Shown in pieces: positions 1 through 7,394 of a stretch of DNA of 14,108 bases. The notes beneath the pieces are model-generated. The model made no database searches. It was not told where the DNA came from and saw only the letters and a program-made list of their open reading frames with translations. Position 1 is the stretch's first letter. Each line of letters starts with the position of its first letter. The stretch is from NCBI GenBank assembly GCA_002501605.1, contig DANW01000020.1, positions 647-14,754 of the forward strand, written 5' to 3'. A program made the translations under genes and the position numbers. The stretch is from Euryarchaeota archaeon UBA28 (lineage in GTDB: Archaea > Thermoplasmatota > Poseidoniia > Poseidoniales > Thalassarchaeaceae).

Positions 1-522
1 CCACTCGCCGTGGATATGGACGGTACCCTGATACTCTCGGACATGTCCGTATTGAGTGTCAGAAGGGTGCTTACAAGAAAACCATGGCTCATCCCGTCGT
101 TCCTTCTTAAAGAGATCAGGGGAAGAAGAGCAGAGTGGAAAAGGGACCTAGGGAGATTACTGAAATTCGAGCCCTCGGAGCTTGCTTATCATGAGTCATT
201 CTTGGACTGGTTGACAGGTGAGCATGCCAGGGGAAGGACATTAATTCTAGCAACTGCTTCCGATAGAATTGTTGCTGAACGAGTTGCCGCCCATGTGGGC
301 ATGTTCTCGGATGTGATGGCTTCTGACAATGACTACAATCTGAGGGATACCAAAAAAGCAGAGGCCTTGGTTGCTAGATTCGGTGAGTCCGGGTTTGGTT
401 ATGCAGGCAATAGTCATCATGATATCTCGGTCTGGAAAAGGTGTTCCCAAGTCATTGTCGTGAATCCTGATTCCGGGGTCCTAGATAGATTAGGGGACTC
501 AGTTGACATTGTTTTCGAGTAG
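1..522 (+). CDS. HAD-superfamily phosphatase, UbiA-fusion type (5' end outside window)
   Basis: The reading frame is open from the first base (Pro-Leu-Ala before a GTG at 10), so the true start is probably upstream; GTG 10 would cut into motif I. HAD motif I is Asp-Met-Asp-Gly-Thr (nucleophile Asp at 13-15, acid/base Asp at 19-21). Motif II is in LILATAS, motif III is the lysine pair in DTKKAEAL, and motif IV is AGNSHHDISVW. The GNS-x-x-D-x-x-VW form and the intervening helical cap resemble, from memory, the HAD module usually fused to the N-terminus of UbiA prenyltransferases, but here the protein stops with no membrane domain. A cis-prenyltransferase gene follows immediately, so a phosphorylated prenyl or sugar-prenyl substrate is a reasonable inference. 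The general HAD phosphatase assignment is secure; the substrate is unknown. Confidence 0.8.
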   Translation, partial: PLAVDMDGTLILSDMSVLSVRRVLTRKPWLIPSFLLKEIRGRRAEWKRDLGRLLKFEPSELAYHESFLDWLTGEHARGRTLILATASDRIVAERVAAHVGMFSDVMASDNDYNLRDTKKAEALVARFGESGFGYAGNSHHDISVWKRCSQVIVVNPDSGVLDRLGDSVDIVFE

Positions 523-1450
523 GGGCCAAGAGCGACGTACTTTAGCGCGAGTATCTCTTGCCTATGGCATGCGTAGCCGGCGGAGAGTGCTCGGAAAGAG
601 CTTGGATTCCTTAGCAAAATGGCTACTCAAGTTCAGACTGATATCTATGCCAGCTAGAAAAATTGCTAATTCTAGTTTTGCTTGGAGTGTGATTTCTAGG
701 TCAGACAGAGTCAGGACTAACAGGCTCAAGGATAGAATTCTATTGAGTGAACTACCGAAACATGTATCCATCATAATGGATGGAAATAGGAGGTTCGCAT
801 GGAGCAAAAGCTCCCCAGTCGGCTTAGGTCACTCAGAAGGAAAAGAGAAGCTGAAGGAGGTTATGGACTGGGTTTTGGATCTTGGGATTCCTTATTTCAC
901 CGTGTATGCATTGTCTACTGAAAATATCTCTGAGAGGGAAGAAGATGAGTTGGATGTTCTCTACGATTTGTATGTATCGGGGTTGCATGAAATATCTGAA
1001 GATCCAAGAATTCATGATAGAGGAGTAAGAGTTCAGGTCGTTGGAAGGCTAGGCATGCTCCCGAAGAGGGTCAGGGATGCTATCTCCCACGCCGAAGAGG
1101 TTACATCACAATACTCCGACTTTACATTCACGGTCTGTCTCGCTTACGGTGGTAGAGAGGAGATTATTGATGCAGTGAAATCTGTGGCTATCGATCACGC
1201 CTTAGGCAATCTAGACATTGATTCCATAGATTCCACGGAGATAGCTAACAGAATGTATGCTTCGGAATTGCCTGATCCAGATTTAGTTGTAAGAACCAGT
1301 GGGGAGGAAAGGATTTCGAATTTCTTACTGTGGCAGATTGCTTATTCTGAATTGCACTTTAGTGATGTTTTCTGGCCTTCTTTCTCAAAGTCAGATTTGT
1401 ATGAAGCAATAGAATCTTATCAATACAGAAGGAGGAGATATGGTGGGTGA
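503..1450 (+). CDS. uppS: Polyprenyl diphosphate synthase (cis-prenyltransferase, UppS family)
   Basis: Condenses isopentenyl diphosphate in cis onto an allylic primer to make the long polyprenyl diphosphate carrier used for lipid-linked sugars; in archaea this leads to dolichol-type lipids. Counting from the TTG at 503, catalytic Asp93 sits in IIMDGNRR. YALSTENISERE matches the family's substrate-binding loop, and RTSGEERISNFLLWQ is the C-terminal diphosphate-binding signature. The protein ends RRRRYGG, the usual family terminus, so the 3' end is complete. The start is uncertain. TTG 503 overlaps the HAD gene by 20 nt, ATG 569 removes 22 residues and ATG 647 removes 48. Even from ATG 647 about 36 residues precede PKHVSIIMDG, a somewhat longer and more basic N-terminus than usual. 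ATG 569 or 647 seems likelier. The 3' end overlaps the Nudix gene by 11 nt. Confidence 0.93.
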   Translation: MTLFSSRGQERRTLARVSLAYGMRSRRRVLGKSLDSLAKWLLKFRLISMPARKIANSSFAWSVISRSDRVRTNRLKDRILLSELPKHVSIIMDGNRRFAWSKSSPVGLGHSEGKEKLKEVMDWVLDLGIPYFTVYALSTENISEREEDELDVLYDLYVSGLHEISEDPRIHDRGVRVQVVGRLGMLPKRVRDAISHAEEVTSQYSDFTFTVCLAYGGREEIIDAVKSVAIDHALGNLDIDSIDSTEIANRMYASELPDPDLVVRTSGEERISNFLLWQIAYSELHFSDVFWPSFSKSDLYEAIESYQYRRRRYGG

Positions 1451-1886
1451 TGCATGTTATCATTGCGGCAGGGATAGCTATCGAAGTCCATCCGTGGTTG
1501 TTGACGCTGTGGCGACTAGAAACACAGCAAGAGGGAAGGAAGTTCTTCTAATCAGGAGAGGGCACGAGCCCTGTAAAGACATGCTGGCATTCCCCGGGGG
1601 ATTCGTTGAGTATGGAGAAGATCCTGAAGATGCGGTGAAAAGAGAGCTATTGGAGGAGACGGGGATTATTGGGGCTAATCCTATCTCGATTGCTGTCCAC
1701 GGAGAGCCAACAAGAGACCCAAGAAAGCACGTCATAGCCCTGTTTTACAGGGTGGAGGTTGACCCTGATTCAGTTCCAACTGCCGGAGATGACGCCTCTG
1801 AGGCTCACTGGATTCCTCTTGACCAAGTTACCGAGGAAGAGATTGCTGGAGATCACATACACATCATAAATATGCTCAGAGAATAG
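1440..1886 (+). CDS. Nudix hydrolase (ADP-ribose pyrophosphatase-like)
   Basis: Hydrolyses a nucleoside diphosphate linked to another group X. The Nudix box is perfect at residues 54-76: Gly54, then Glu60, then RELLEETGI, giving the metal-binding Glu residues of the REUxEE core. FPGGF just before it is typical of ADP-ribose/NADH-type members. An N-terminal Cys-x-x-Cys (Cys6, Cys9) looks like half a zinc ribbon, with no second pair visible. The protein is 148 aa, normal for the family. The ATG at 1440 has a strong Shine-Dalgarno, GGAGG at 1431-1435, inside the end of uppS, and overlaps that gene by 11 nt, so translational coupling is likely. The substrate cannot be read from sequence; a housecleaning role for ADP-ribose or an oxidised nucleotide is an inference. 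Confidence 0.9.
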   Translation: MVGDACYHCGRDSYRSPSVVVDAVATRNTARGKEVLLIRRGHEPCKDMLAFPGGFVEYGEDPEDAVKRELLEETGIIGANPISIAVHGEPTRDPRKHVIALFYRVEVDPDSVPTAGDDASEAHWIPLDQVTEEEIAGDHIHIINMLRE

Positions 1887-1915
1887 TCTATGACTTCCCA
1901 TGTTATCCGGAATGC

Positions 1916-2293
1916 ATGGATAGGAAGCTGAGGATAGACACAGGGGGCGAGACCTTCGCTCCTTACAGTCCGGGAATTAGCGTTAGAGACCACATTTGGT
2001 TGTCTGGGCAAATTGATGTAACGAGCGGCGATATAGAGTCGCAGACCAGAGGCACTCTAGCAAAGATAGATGCTTTACTCGAGGCGGGAAACAGCTCCAA
2101 GTATGATCTTGTAAAAGTCACCATTCTGATGTCTGACATCAGATTCTATTCGAAAATAAACGAGATTTATGGTGAGTGGCTGGAAGATTCAATTCCTCCA
2201 TCGAGGGCAGCTTATGCAGTGAGTGATCTACCGGTTGGGGCACTGATAGAGATAGTCTGCGAGGCTTTCCGCGGAAGTGGAACGGATGACTGA
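1916..2293 (+). CDS. RidA/YjgF/YER057c family enamine-imine deaminase
   Basis: RidA proteins hydrolyse reactive 2-aminoacrylate-type enamine/imine intermediates released by PLP enzymes, working as small trimers. The 125-aa length is normal for the family. Family landmarks in order are APYSPG (residues 15-20), WLSGQI (28-33), QT..TL (43-48), a conserved Asn-x-x-Tyr (82-85), PPSRAAYAV with the substrate-carboxylate arginine Arg97, LPVGALIEI with Glu112, and a C-terminal EAF strand. Arg97 and Glu112 correspond to the functional Arg/Glu pair of RidA, so activity is expected. The gene lies 29 nt after the Nudix gene and overlaps the transporter gene, placing it in the same + strand run. Some family members lack deaminase activity and have other roles. 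Confidence 0.92.
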   Translation: MDRKLRIDTGGETFAPYSPGISVRDHIWLSGQIDVTSGDIESQTRGTLAKIDALLEAGNSSKYDLVKVTILMSDIRFYSKINEIYGEWLEDSIPPSRAAYAVSDLPVGALIEIVCEAFRGSGTDD

Positions 2294-3542
2294 TCAGGCC
2301 CTGCATGAAGATCGGTCGCTTTTCACACCAGTATTGTTAGTTGGTTGCGTAATAGTACTGGTAGGTTTCGCAATCAGAGCTTCATTCGGAGTTTTCCAAA
2401 TTCCGATTCAAGAAGAGTTTGGATGGCCTAGGTCAGAGTTCAGCTTGGCGATTGCGATCCAGAACCTGGCATGGGGTTTCGGCTCTCCTTTTTTTGGAGC
2501 ATTTGCAGAGAAAATAGGAGATAGGAAGGCGATAATATTAGGAGCAATACTTTACTCTCTTGGGCTTGTACTGACTGCAGGTGCGAGCAGTGCATTCGCA
2601 ATACAGTTCTACGAGATCCTTGTTGGCTTTGGGGTGGCTGGAACTGGATTTGGTGTGATACTAGCTGTGGTGGGAAGGGCAAGTTCTCCGGAAAATAGAG
2701 CAATGAGTCTGGCAATTGCTACCGCGTCTGGGTCCGCAGGACAGATCGTGGGGCCAATAGTAGCAGTATTTCTACTCGAAATCATGAAGTGGCAATCCGT
2801 GTTTATAATATTCGCCATATCAATATTGTTGGTCCTCCTGCTCCTTCCCTTCATGAAAGCTCCAGAGAGAGCTTCCAAGGAAGAGATAGAGGAAAGTCTG
2901 AGTGAGATTCTTTCCATAGCGCTGAAAGATCCTTCATACATGATGATCTTCGTAGGCTTCTTTTCCTGTGGATATCAGCTTGCATTCATCACAGCTCACT
3001 TCCCAGCACTAATCACCGAGATGAGTGCACCAATCGATCCCGCTGGTTGGTGTGGCGATTTGGGGATAGAAACGACAGCGGCTTTAGGGGGATTTGCGAT
3101 TTCGGTAATCGGAGCTGCTAACATAGTAGGTACATTAGCGGCGGGATGGGCTGGTAAAAGATACGGAAAGAAATGGCTGTTGTCTGGAATTTATGCTGGA
3201 AGGTCGATTGCCGCTACGTGGTTCATCTTAACGCCGATTACAGCTAATTCTGTCCTTATATTCTCATTTTCCATGGGCTTTCTATGGCTGGCTACGGTTC
3301 CTTTGACTAGTGGGCTTGTGGCTCATATCTATGGAGTGAGATACATGGCAACACTGTATGGGATTGTGTTCTTCTCCCATCAAATGGGTAGTTTCGTAGG
3401 CGTCTATCTTGGAGGGGTGTTATACGACATGTATGGAAGCTATACAACTGTGTGGTGGATAGGGATAGCAGTAGGAGTTTTCTCATCTTTGGTGCATCTT
3501 CCGGTAAAAGAAGAGCCTCTAAACAGGCCCAGTACCATCTAG
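2286..3542 (+). CDS. Major facilitator superfamily transporter (monocarboxylate/oxalate-formate-like)
   Basis: Integral membrane secondary transporter of 418 aa with hydrophobic segments consistent with 12 helices in two halves, separated by a charged cytoplasmic loop (ERASKEEIEESLSE). The loop after helix 2 carries the MFS motif-A-like GAFAEKIGDRKA, and the equivalent in the second half is GWAGKRYGKKW. YGVRYMATLYGIVFFSHQ resembles MCT/OFA-type members that move small carboxylates, but the substrate is not readable. A short insert after helix 7 (PAGWCGDLGIE) may be an extracellular loop. The ATG at 2286 overlaps the ridA stop by 8 nt; an in-frame GTG at 2277 is an alternative. Sitting next to a RidA gene would fit amino- or keto-acid traffic, but this is only an inference. 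Confidence 0.88.
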   Translation: MTDQALHEDRSLFTPVLLVGCVIVLVGFAIRASFGVFQIPIQEEFGWPRSEFSLAIAIQNLAWGFGSPFFGAFAEKIGDRKAIILGAILYSLGLVLTAGASSAFAIQFYEILVGFGVAGTGFGVILAVVGRASSPENRAMSLAIATASGSAGQIVGPIVAVFLLEIMKWQSVFIIFAISILLVLLLLPFMKAPERASKEEIEESLSEILSIALKDPSYMMIFVGFFSCGYQLAFITAHFPALITEMSAPIDPAGWCGDLGIETTAALGGFAISVIGAANIVGTLAAGWAGKRYGKKWLLSGIYAGRSIAATWFILTPITANSVLIFSFSMGFLWLATVPLTSGLVAHIYGVRYMATLYGIVFFSHQMGSFVGVYLGGVLYDMYGSYTTVWWIGIAVGVFSSLVHLPVKEEPLNRPSTI

Positions 3543-3582
3543 AGTCGGCAACGCTTAGGTGTATAATCGTGGGGCCAAGTAT

Positions 3583-4986
3583 GTGAGTGTGTTCAAGGCG
3601 TACGACATCAGGGGCATCTATGGGGATGAGCTGACCCCTGATTTTGCCAATGGATTAGGCAGGGCTTTAGTTTCTCATTTTGGTGCGAAATGTATTGCTG
3701 TAGGGAGGGACATACGTGATTCGGGACCAGAGTTGCATGAGTCGTTCCTGAATGGCATAATCAAATCAGGATGCGATGTGATGGATTTGGGAGTCACCAC
3801 CACTGGTGTCCTATATAGAGCGTCAATAGATCTTAATGTGGATGTCTCGGTAATGATTACCGCAAGTCATAATCCACCTGAGTATAACGGCTTCAAGATA
3901 TGCAAAGGTACTCTTCCGGTGGCCGGAGAAGAAATTCAGGATTTGCGGAGAACTATGGAATCTGGGAAATTCAAGCAGGGGAAGGGAAGTATTGTTCCTA
4001 TGAGTGAGTTCGAAGATTCATATCTTGATGTCATAGTGTCGAATGCTGGAAAACCCAAAAGGAGGGTCAGAGTTGCTCTGGACTGCGGAAACGCGGTTCC
4101 CGGACCTTTGGCTGTGGAGGCTCTGGAAAGAATTGGTGCGGAAGTCATCCCCATACACTGTACTTGGGACAGTTCATTCCCCCATCACCCTCCTGATCCG
4201 ACTAGGAAGGAGAATATGACGGACTTGTCTTCAGCAGTAATCGAAAATAGTTGCGAGTTCGGCATAGGAATGGATGGAGATGGAGACAGAATCGGTGTTG
4301 TTGACGAAAAGGGGCTTTTCATCCATCCTGACAGACTAATGTCGATATTTGTCAAGGATCTGTTGACATCCGTAGATTTGGATTCCGAAGAGGAGGCTAG
4401 AAGGGTCTTCTATGATGTCAAGTGTAGCATGGCACTTGAAGAGTGCATTAGGGAGTCAGGAGGAATACCCGTGATGGTTAGGACGGGTCACTCCTTCATG
4501 AAAAAGACACTTAAGGATAATCCATTATCCCCTATGGCAGGAGAGATGTCAGGACATTTCTTCCTTAATGACAGGTGGCCAGGATTTGATGACTCAATTT
4601 ACAACGCTTCTAGACTTCTAGAGATTGTAGGCAGGGACCCATCGCCTAGCAGGGGAGGATTGAAATTTTCTGAGAGATTCGATGATTTACCAAATTATCC
4701 TTCGACAGATGAAGTAAAAATATCCCTAAATGGTGACAGAGATGATATAATGAGGGAAATTATAGATTCATTTTCTGATATGGAATATTCAGAGGTGGAT
4801 GGAATCAGGGTTCGTTACGAGAATGGGTGGTATCTTTGTCGTCCAAGTAACACAGAGCCGATACTGGTAATGAGGGCCGAGGGGCGGAGTCGGAAAGCTC
4901 TAGAGATGATACTCGCTGATGTAGATTCAAGAATTGGACATATGTTGGATTTGAATAAGCTAATACCAGGAGCAGACCTTTCTTGA
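3583..4986 (+). CDS. Phosphomannomutase/phosphoglucomutase (alpha-D-phosphohexomutase)
   Basis: Interconverts hexose 1- and 6-phosphates, feeding nucleotide-sugar synthesis. All four domains are marked. Numbered from an upstream in-frame GTG at 3559, the phosphoserine loop TASHNP has Ser103, the metal loop DGDGDR is at 239-244, the sugar-specificity loop GEMSGH at 328-333 and the phosphate-binding loop RPSNTEP at 428-434. The total, about 467 aa, is normal. GEMSGH is the mannomutase/bifunctional form rather than the glucosamine-specific form. The start is ambiguous. Homologues usually begin one to three residues before FKAYDIRG, which favours GTG 3583 or GTG 3589 over GTG 3559; no strong Shine-Dalgarno decides it. 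The gene closes the + strand run and converges with a minus-strand gene 2 nt away. With uppS in the same run it fits lipid-linked glycan synthesis. Confidence 0.93.
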   Translation: MSVFKAYDIRGIYGDELTPDFANGLGRALVSHFGAKCIAVGRDIRDSGPELHESFLNGIIKSGCDVMDLGVTTTGVLYRASIDLNVDVSVMITASHNPPEYNGFKICKGTLPVAGEEIQDLRRTMESGKFKQGKGSIVPMSEFEDSYLDVIVSNAGKPKRRVRVALDCGNAVPGPLAVEALERIGAEVIPIHCTWDSSFPHHPPDPTRKENMTDLSSAVIENSCEFGIGMDGDGDRIGVVDEKGLFIHPDRLMSIFVKDLLTSVDLDSEEEARRVFYDVKCSMALEECIRESGGIPVMVRTGHSFMKKTLKDNPLSPMAGEMSGHFFLNDRWPGFDDSIYNASRLLEIVGRDPSPSRGGLKFSERFDDLPNYPSTDEVKISLNGDRDDIMREIIDSFSDMEYSEVDGIRVRYENGWYLCRPSNTEPILVMRAEGRSRKALEMILADVDSRIGHMLDLNKLIPGADLS

Positions 4987-4988
4987 GT

Positions 4989-5174
4989 CTACAGAATACC
5001 AGAGAGCTTCCATAACACTATACCGAGAAGTGCAATAATAATCCCCATATCCATCAATAACTTCAGAGTTGTCAGAATCTTACCTATTCGTTTTAGAATA
5101 GGTGAGGTGTTCAGCCCGTCTATATTCCTCATTGCCTCTCTATACCCCTCAATGTATTTGGTGAAAAAAAACAC
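4989..5174 (-). CDS. Small single-helix membrane protein, unknown function
   Basis: I do not recognise this 61-residue protein. Residues 1-40 are mixed and basic; residues 42-61 (GIIIALLGIVLWKLSGIL) form one hydrophobic segment at the extreme C-terminus, like a tail anchor. The GTG start at 5174 is preceded by a GGTGAT Shine-Dalgarno-like element at a sensible distance, and its first codons contain a T8 tract giving Phe-Phe-Phe. An ATG at 5132 would give a 47-residue version without that tract. The stop lies 2 nt from the convergent mutase stop. It is probably downstream of the four-helix membrane protein gene (63-nt gap). Coding potential rests on the hydrophobic pattern, the ribosome site and the lack of any other explanation for the region, so confidence is modest. 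Confidence 0.5.
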   Translation of the reverse strand: MFFFTKYIEGYREAMRNIDGLNTSPILKRIGKILTTLKLLMDMGIIIALLGIVLWKLSGIL

Positions 5175-5237
5175 AGAATATCACCGCCTGTGAGTTTCAA
5201 AGTGGCCCTTGGTAGTTCACCTTAGTTCAGGATGGTC

Positions 5238-5831
5238 TCATTCTAGATCGTTACCAGATGCGAGTAGTGGGACAGCTACCAAGAGTCCGCATATTGCCGA
5301 GCAGACGATAGACATGACGACCCCAACACCAGCAACAAGTGCCCCCAATCCTTCTACCTCGGCCTCGCCTGTTGAGTCTAAAAATTGTTGAACGATGTCC
5401 CCTGTAATGGCTGTATCTCCGAGAGACAAGATGAATCCAAAAGCAACAGCTCCTAGTCCTATCATGACCCCTCTTCTCTTGTAGTTGAAAGTCTCATACC
5501 CTCCGTATGCCACGGCTCCTGAAACAATGAGACCACTGCCGATTGCAGAGATGTAGAACCAAGCAGTCTGGAGTCCTGATATTTCTATTCCGGCGTTTTC
5601 ATAATCACTGATTACCCCCCCAGTTCCAATAACTCCTATGATTCCGAACAAGCCAACAATTACCCCATAAATCATCATAAAAGCTCCGAAAACCTTTGGG
5701 ATTTGTGACTTCTGTCTTACGTAAACTACGTTCTGTCCAAAGGCATTCTGATCGTTTTGTTGTGGGGCGTTGGTTGTTGTTCCTTCCAAAGTTCCGGAAT
5801 TGGGAACATCGTCTTGGGGCTGTTCATCCAT
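5238..5831 (-). CDS. Four-helix membrane protein with Gln/Asn-rich N-terminus, unknown function
   Basis: A 197-residue protein I cannot assign to a named family. Residues 1-45 are polar, rich in Gln, Asn, Asp and Thr, with no signal peptide. Four hydrophobic stretches follow at roughly 46-70, 88-112, 120-142 and 161-191, rich in Gly/Ala/Val and separated by short loops. One loop is acidic (GDIVQQFLDSTGEAEVEG) and one is basic (NYKRRG), so residues 113-121 probably face the cytoplasm. The ATG at 5831 follows a GGGAG ribosome site about 3 nt upstream. No catalytic motif is visible. Membrane proteins of this layout are common lineage-specific hypotheticals in marine archaea, which is an impression and not a search result. 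Confidence 0.8.
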   Translation of the reverse strand: MDEQPQDDVPNSGTLEGTTTNAPQQNDQNAFGQNVVYVRQKSQIPKVFGAFMMIYGVIVGLFGIIGVIGTGGVISDYENAGIEISGLQTAWFYISAIGSGLIVSGAVAYGGYETFNYKRRGVMIGLGAVAFGFILSLGDTAITGDIVQQFLDSTGEAEVEGLGALVAGVGVVMSIVCSAICGLLVAVPLLASGNDLE

Positions 5832-5950
5832 GTTCTCCCATCGAGGTACCAGACTTAGTGTTGTCTACGGCTTCTGTGAAATGAGTACGATTGATGGCCA
5901 GACTCTGAAACCGATTCTCTTATTCACATCTGTCATCTGGATGTGCCGAA

Positions 5951-6027
5951 GCCACTGTAGCTTAGCCTGGTAGAGCATCTGATTCGTAATCAGAAGGCCG
6001 GGAGTTCAAATCTCCCCAGTGGCTCCA
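5951..6027 (+). tRNA. tRNA-Thr (anticodon CGT)
   Basis: A full cloverleaf folds by eye. The acceptor GCCACTG (5951-5957) pairs with CAGTGGC (6017-6023). The D stem is GCTT/GAGC, and the anticodon stem TCTGA/TCAGA encloses the 7-nt loop TTCGTAA with anticodon CGT at 5985-5987, reading ACG (Thr). The T stem is GGGAG/CTCCC with loop TTCAAAT. The discriminator is T at 6024, and CCA is encoded at 6025-6027. No intron is present. The convergent pgk stop begins 3 nt after the CCA. A weak TATA-like TTATTCA lies about 30 nt upstream. Confidence 0.96.
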
Positions 6028-6030
6028 TTG

Positions 6031-7332
6031 TTACTCCTTGCTAATTCCAAGTGACCGAAGAAGTGGCCTGAACTTATTTTCAGAGACCTCTAGGGATTCA
6101 AAAACTGGCATAATACCACCAGAAAGCATCGTCAGCACAGATCCTCCGCCAGTGCTGTTGTGACTAACCTGATTTGACTTCCCCCTCTGATTGAATAGAG
6201 CACTTGTGTGTCCACCTCCTACGATCGTTACTCCGGTTGCCTCGGTGAACATATTCATTATCTCAACCGTCCCATATGCGAATTCTGACTTCTCAAAGTA
6301 GGATGCTGGGCCATTCCAAAGCAGGCAATTTGCTTCCATTATTAGGGGCCTCAGCCTCATCATAGTGTCTATGCCTATGTCATAAATGGGAAAATTGGTT
6401 GGTAGATCATCAAGCCCTATGGTCTTCCTTGTACCATCGTCTTCTATGGCTAAATCAGAGGGAAGGAAAAGGAGGGACCGATATTCGGATACTAGTTTTT
6501 GGGAGTCTTGCCAAGTTTCCTCGAAAGCTTCTCCCAGGGAATTTCTGATGAATTCTCTATTTCCTTCTCCTATGTCATGTCCCGATGCCCACAGCATTAG
6601 ATTTCCAACCACGCCAACCATTGCGATTCTATCAATCGAGCCGTTCTGAATTAGATTTCTTGCTACTCTGAGTGAGTCATCGCACTTGATTCCTCCTAAA
6701 ATCGCTACATATGGCCTAGGAGGGTCATAAACCGCGGTCCAGAGAGCATTAATTTCTCTCTTCATCAATCTTCCAGCTATACAGGGAATCTCATTAGTAA
6801 ACCCAGTGAGTGATGGAGAGCTTCTGTGAGCCGTAGCGAATGCATCTGTGACGTATGCGTCTGCAACTGAGGATAGTTCTCTCACGATCTCAGATTTGGC
6901 GAGTTCTTGTTGGCTTGCCTTTTTCATTGTGTTCTCTTCATCCAGCATTCTGACATTATTTAGGAATAGGATATCTCCATCATTCATGGATTTTATGGCT
7001 TGAATTGCTGTCTCTCCGCAGACATCGGGAACGAAATCAACCTTCCTTCCTGTTAGTCTAGACAGCAATTTGGAGTGAGGTTCCGTTGATGTGAAATCTA
7101 ACTTCCCAGGCCTTGACTGATGAGAAATAATCACAACCTTAGACGAAGACAAGTCATCTAGAGTGGGCAGAAATTCAGTGAATCTACGATCATCCAGGAA
7201 TTCCATGTTCTCCGGATTCATCGGGGAATTAACATCCACCCTAAGCAGTACAACCTTACCGTTCAGGGAGACATCATCAAGCGACAGAACTCCTGTCACA
7301 TTGGGTCCCAGAGCACTCTCACCTATGGCCAT
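6031..7332 (-). CDS. pgk: Phosphoglycerate kinase
   Basis: Transfers phosphate between 1,3-bisphosphoglycerate and ADP in glycolysis/gluconeogenesis; cytosolic. Substrate-binding motifs in the N-domain are RVDVNSP (31-37), SHQSRP (70-75) and DAFATAHR (163-170). The nucleotide-binding C-domain shows LGGIK with Lys216, WNGPAS (339-344), GGGHT (372-376) and STGGG (393-397). At 433 aa it is a little longer than most archaeal enzymes. VGNLMLWASGHDIG resembles the archaeal form of the hinge-region helix. The usual LLENVR is FLNNVR here, a mild change. The ATG at 7332 lacks a good Shine-Dalgarno; a TATA-like stretch about 30 nt upstream would suit a leaderless mRNA. It is divergent from the M24 peptidase gene and convergent with the tRNA gene. 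Confidence 0.96.
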   Translation of the reverse strand: MAIGESALGPNVTGVLSLDDVSLNGKVVLLRVDVNSPMNPENMEFLDDRRFTEFLPTLDDLSSSKVVIISHQSRPGKLDFTSTEPHSKLLSRLTGRKVDFVPDVCGETAIQAIKSMNDGDILFLNNVRMLDEENTMKKASQQELAKSEIVRELSSVADAYVTDAFATAHRSSPSLTGFTNEIPCIAGRLMKREINALWTAVYDPPRPYVAILGGIKCDDSLRVARNLIQNGSIDRIAMVGVVGNLMLWASGHDIGEGNREFIRNSLGEAFEETWQDSQKLVSEYRSLLFLPSDLAIEDDGTRKTIGLDDLPTNFPIYDIGIDTMMRLRPLIMEANCLLWNGPASYFEKSEFAYGTVEIMNMFTEATGVTIVGGGHTSALFNQRGKSNQVSHNSTGGGSVLTMLSGGIMPVFESLEVSENKFRPLLRSLGISKE

Positions 7333-7360
7333 TGGGGTTCAACTTCATGTTCATCATCCC

Positions 7361-7370
7361 AAATACCTTT
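7361..7370 (-). promoter_or_regulatory. Possible TATA element of pgk in the divergent spacer
   Basis: On the minus strand AAAGGTATTT ends 28 nt before the pgk ATG. That spacing suits an archaeal BRE/TATA pair driving a leaderless or nearly leaderless transcript, which would explain why pgk lacks a clear ribosome site. The match to the TATA consensus is poor, so this is a weak call. Confidence 0.22.
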
Positions 7371-7394
7371 GATGAGGGGGCCCGGAAGAGGCAC

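Noticed and set aside
522..650. Remnant of a UbiA membrane domain after the HAD module
   Set aside because: All three + frames were considered; none shows the long hydrophobic helices or Asp-rich motif of UbiA, only a basic leader joining into uppS.
5925..5945. CACATC-N9-GATGTG inverted repeat just upstream of tRNA-Thr
   Set aside because: Only 6 bp arms; expected by chance and no known role at a tRNA promoter.
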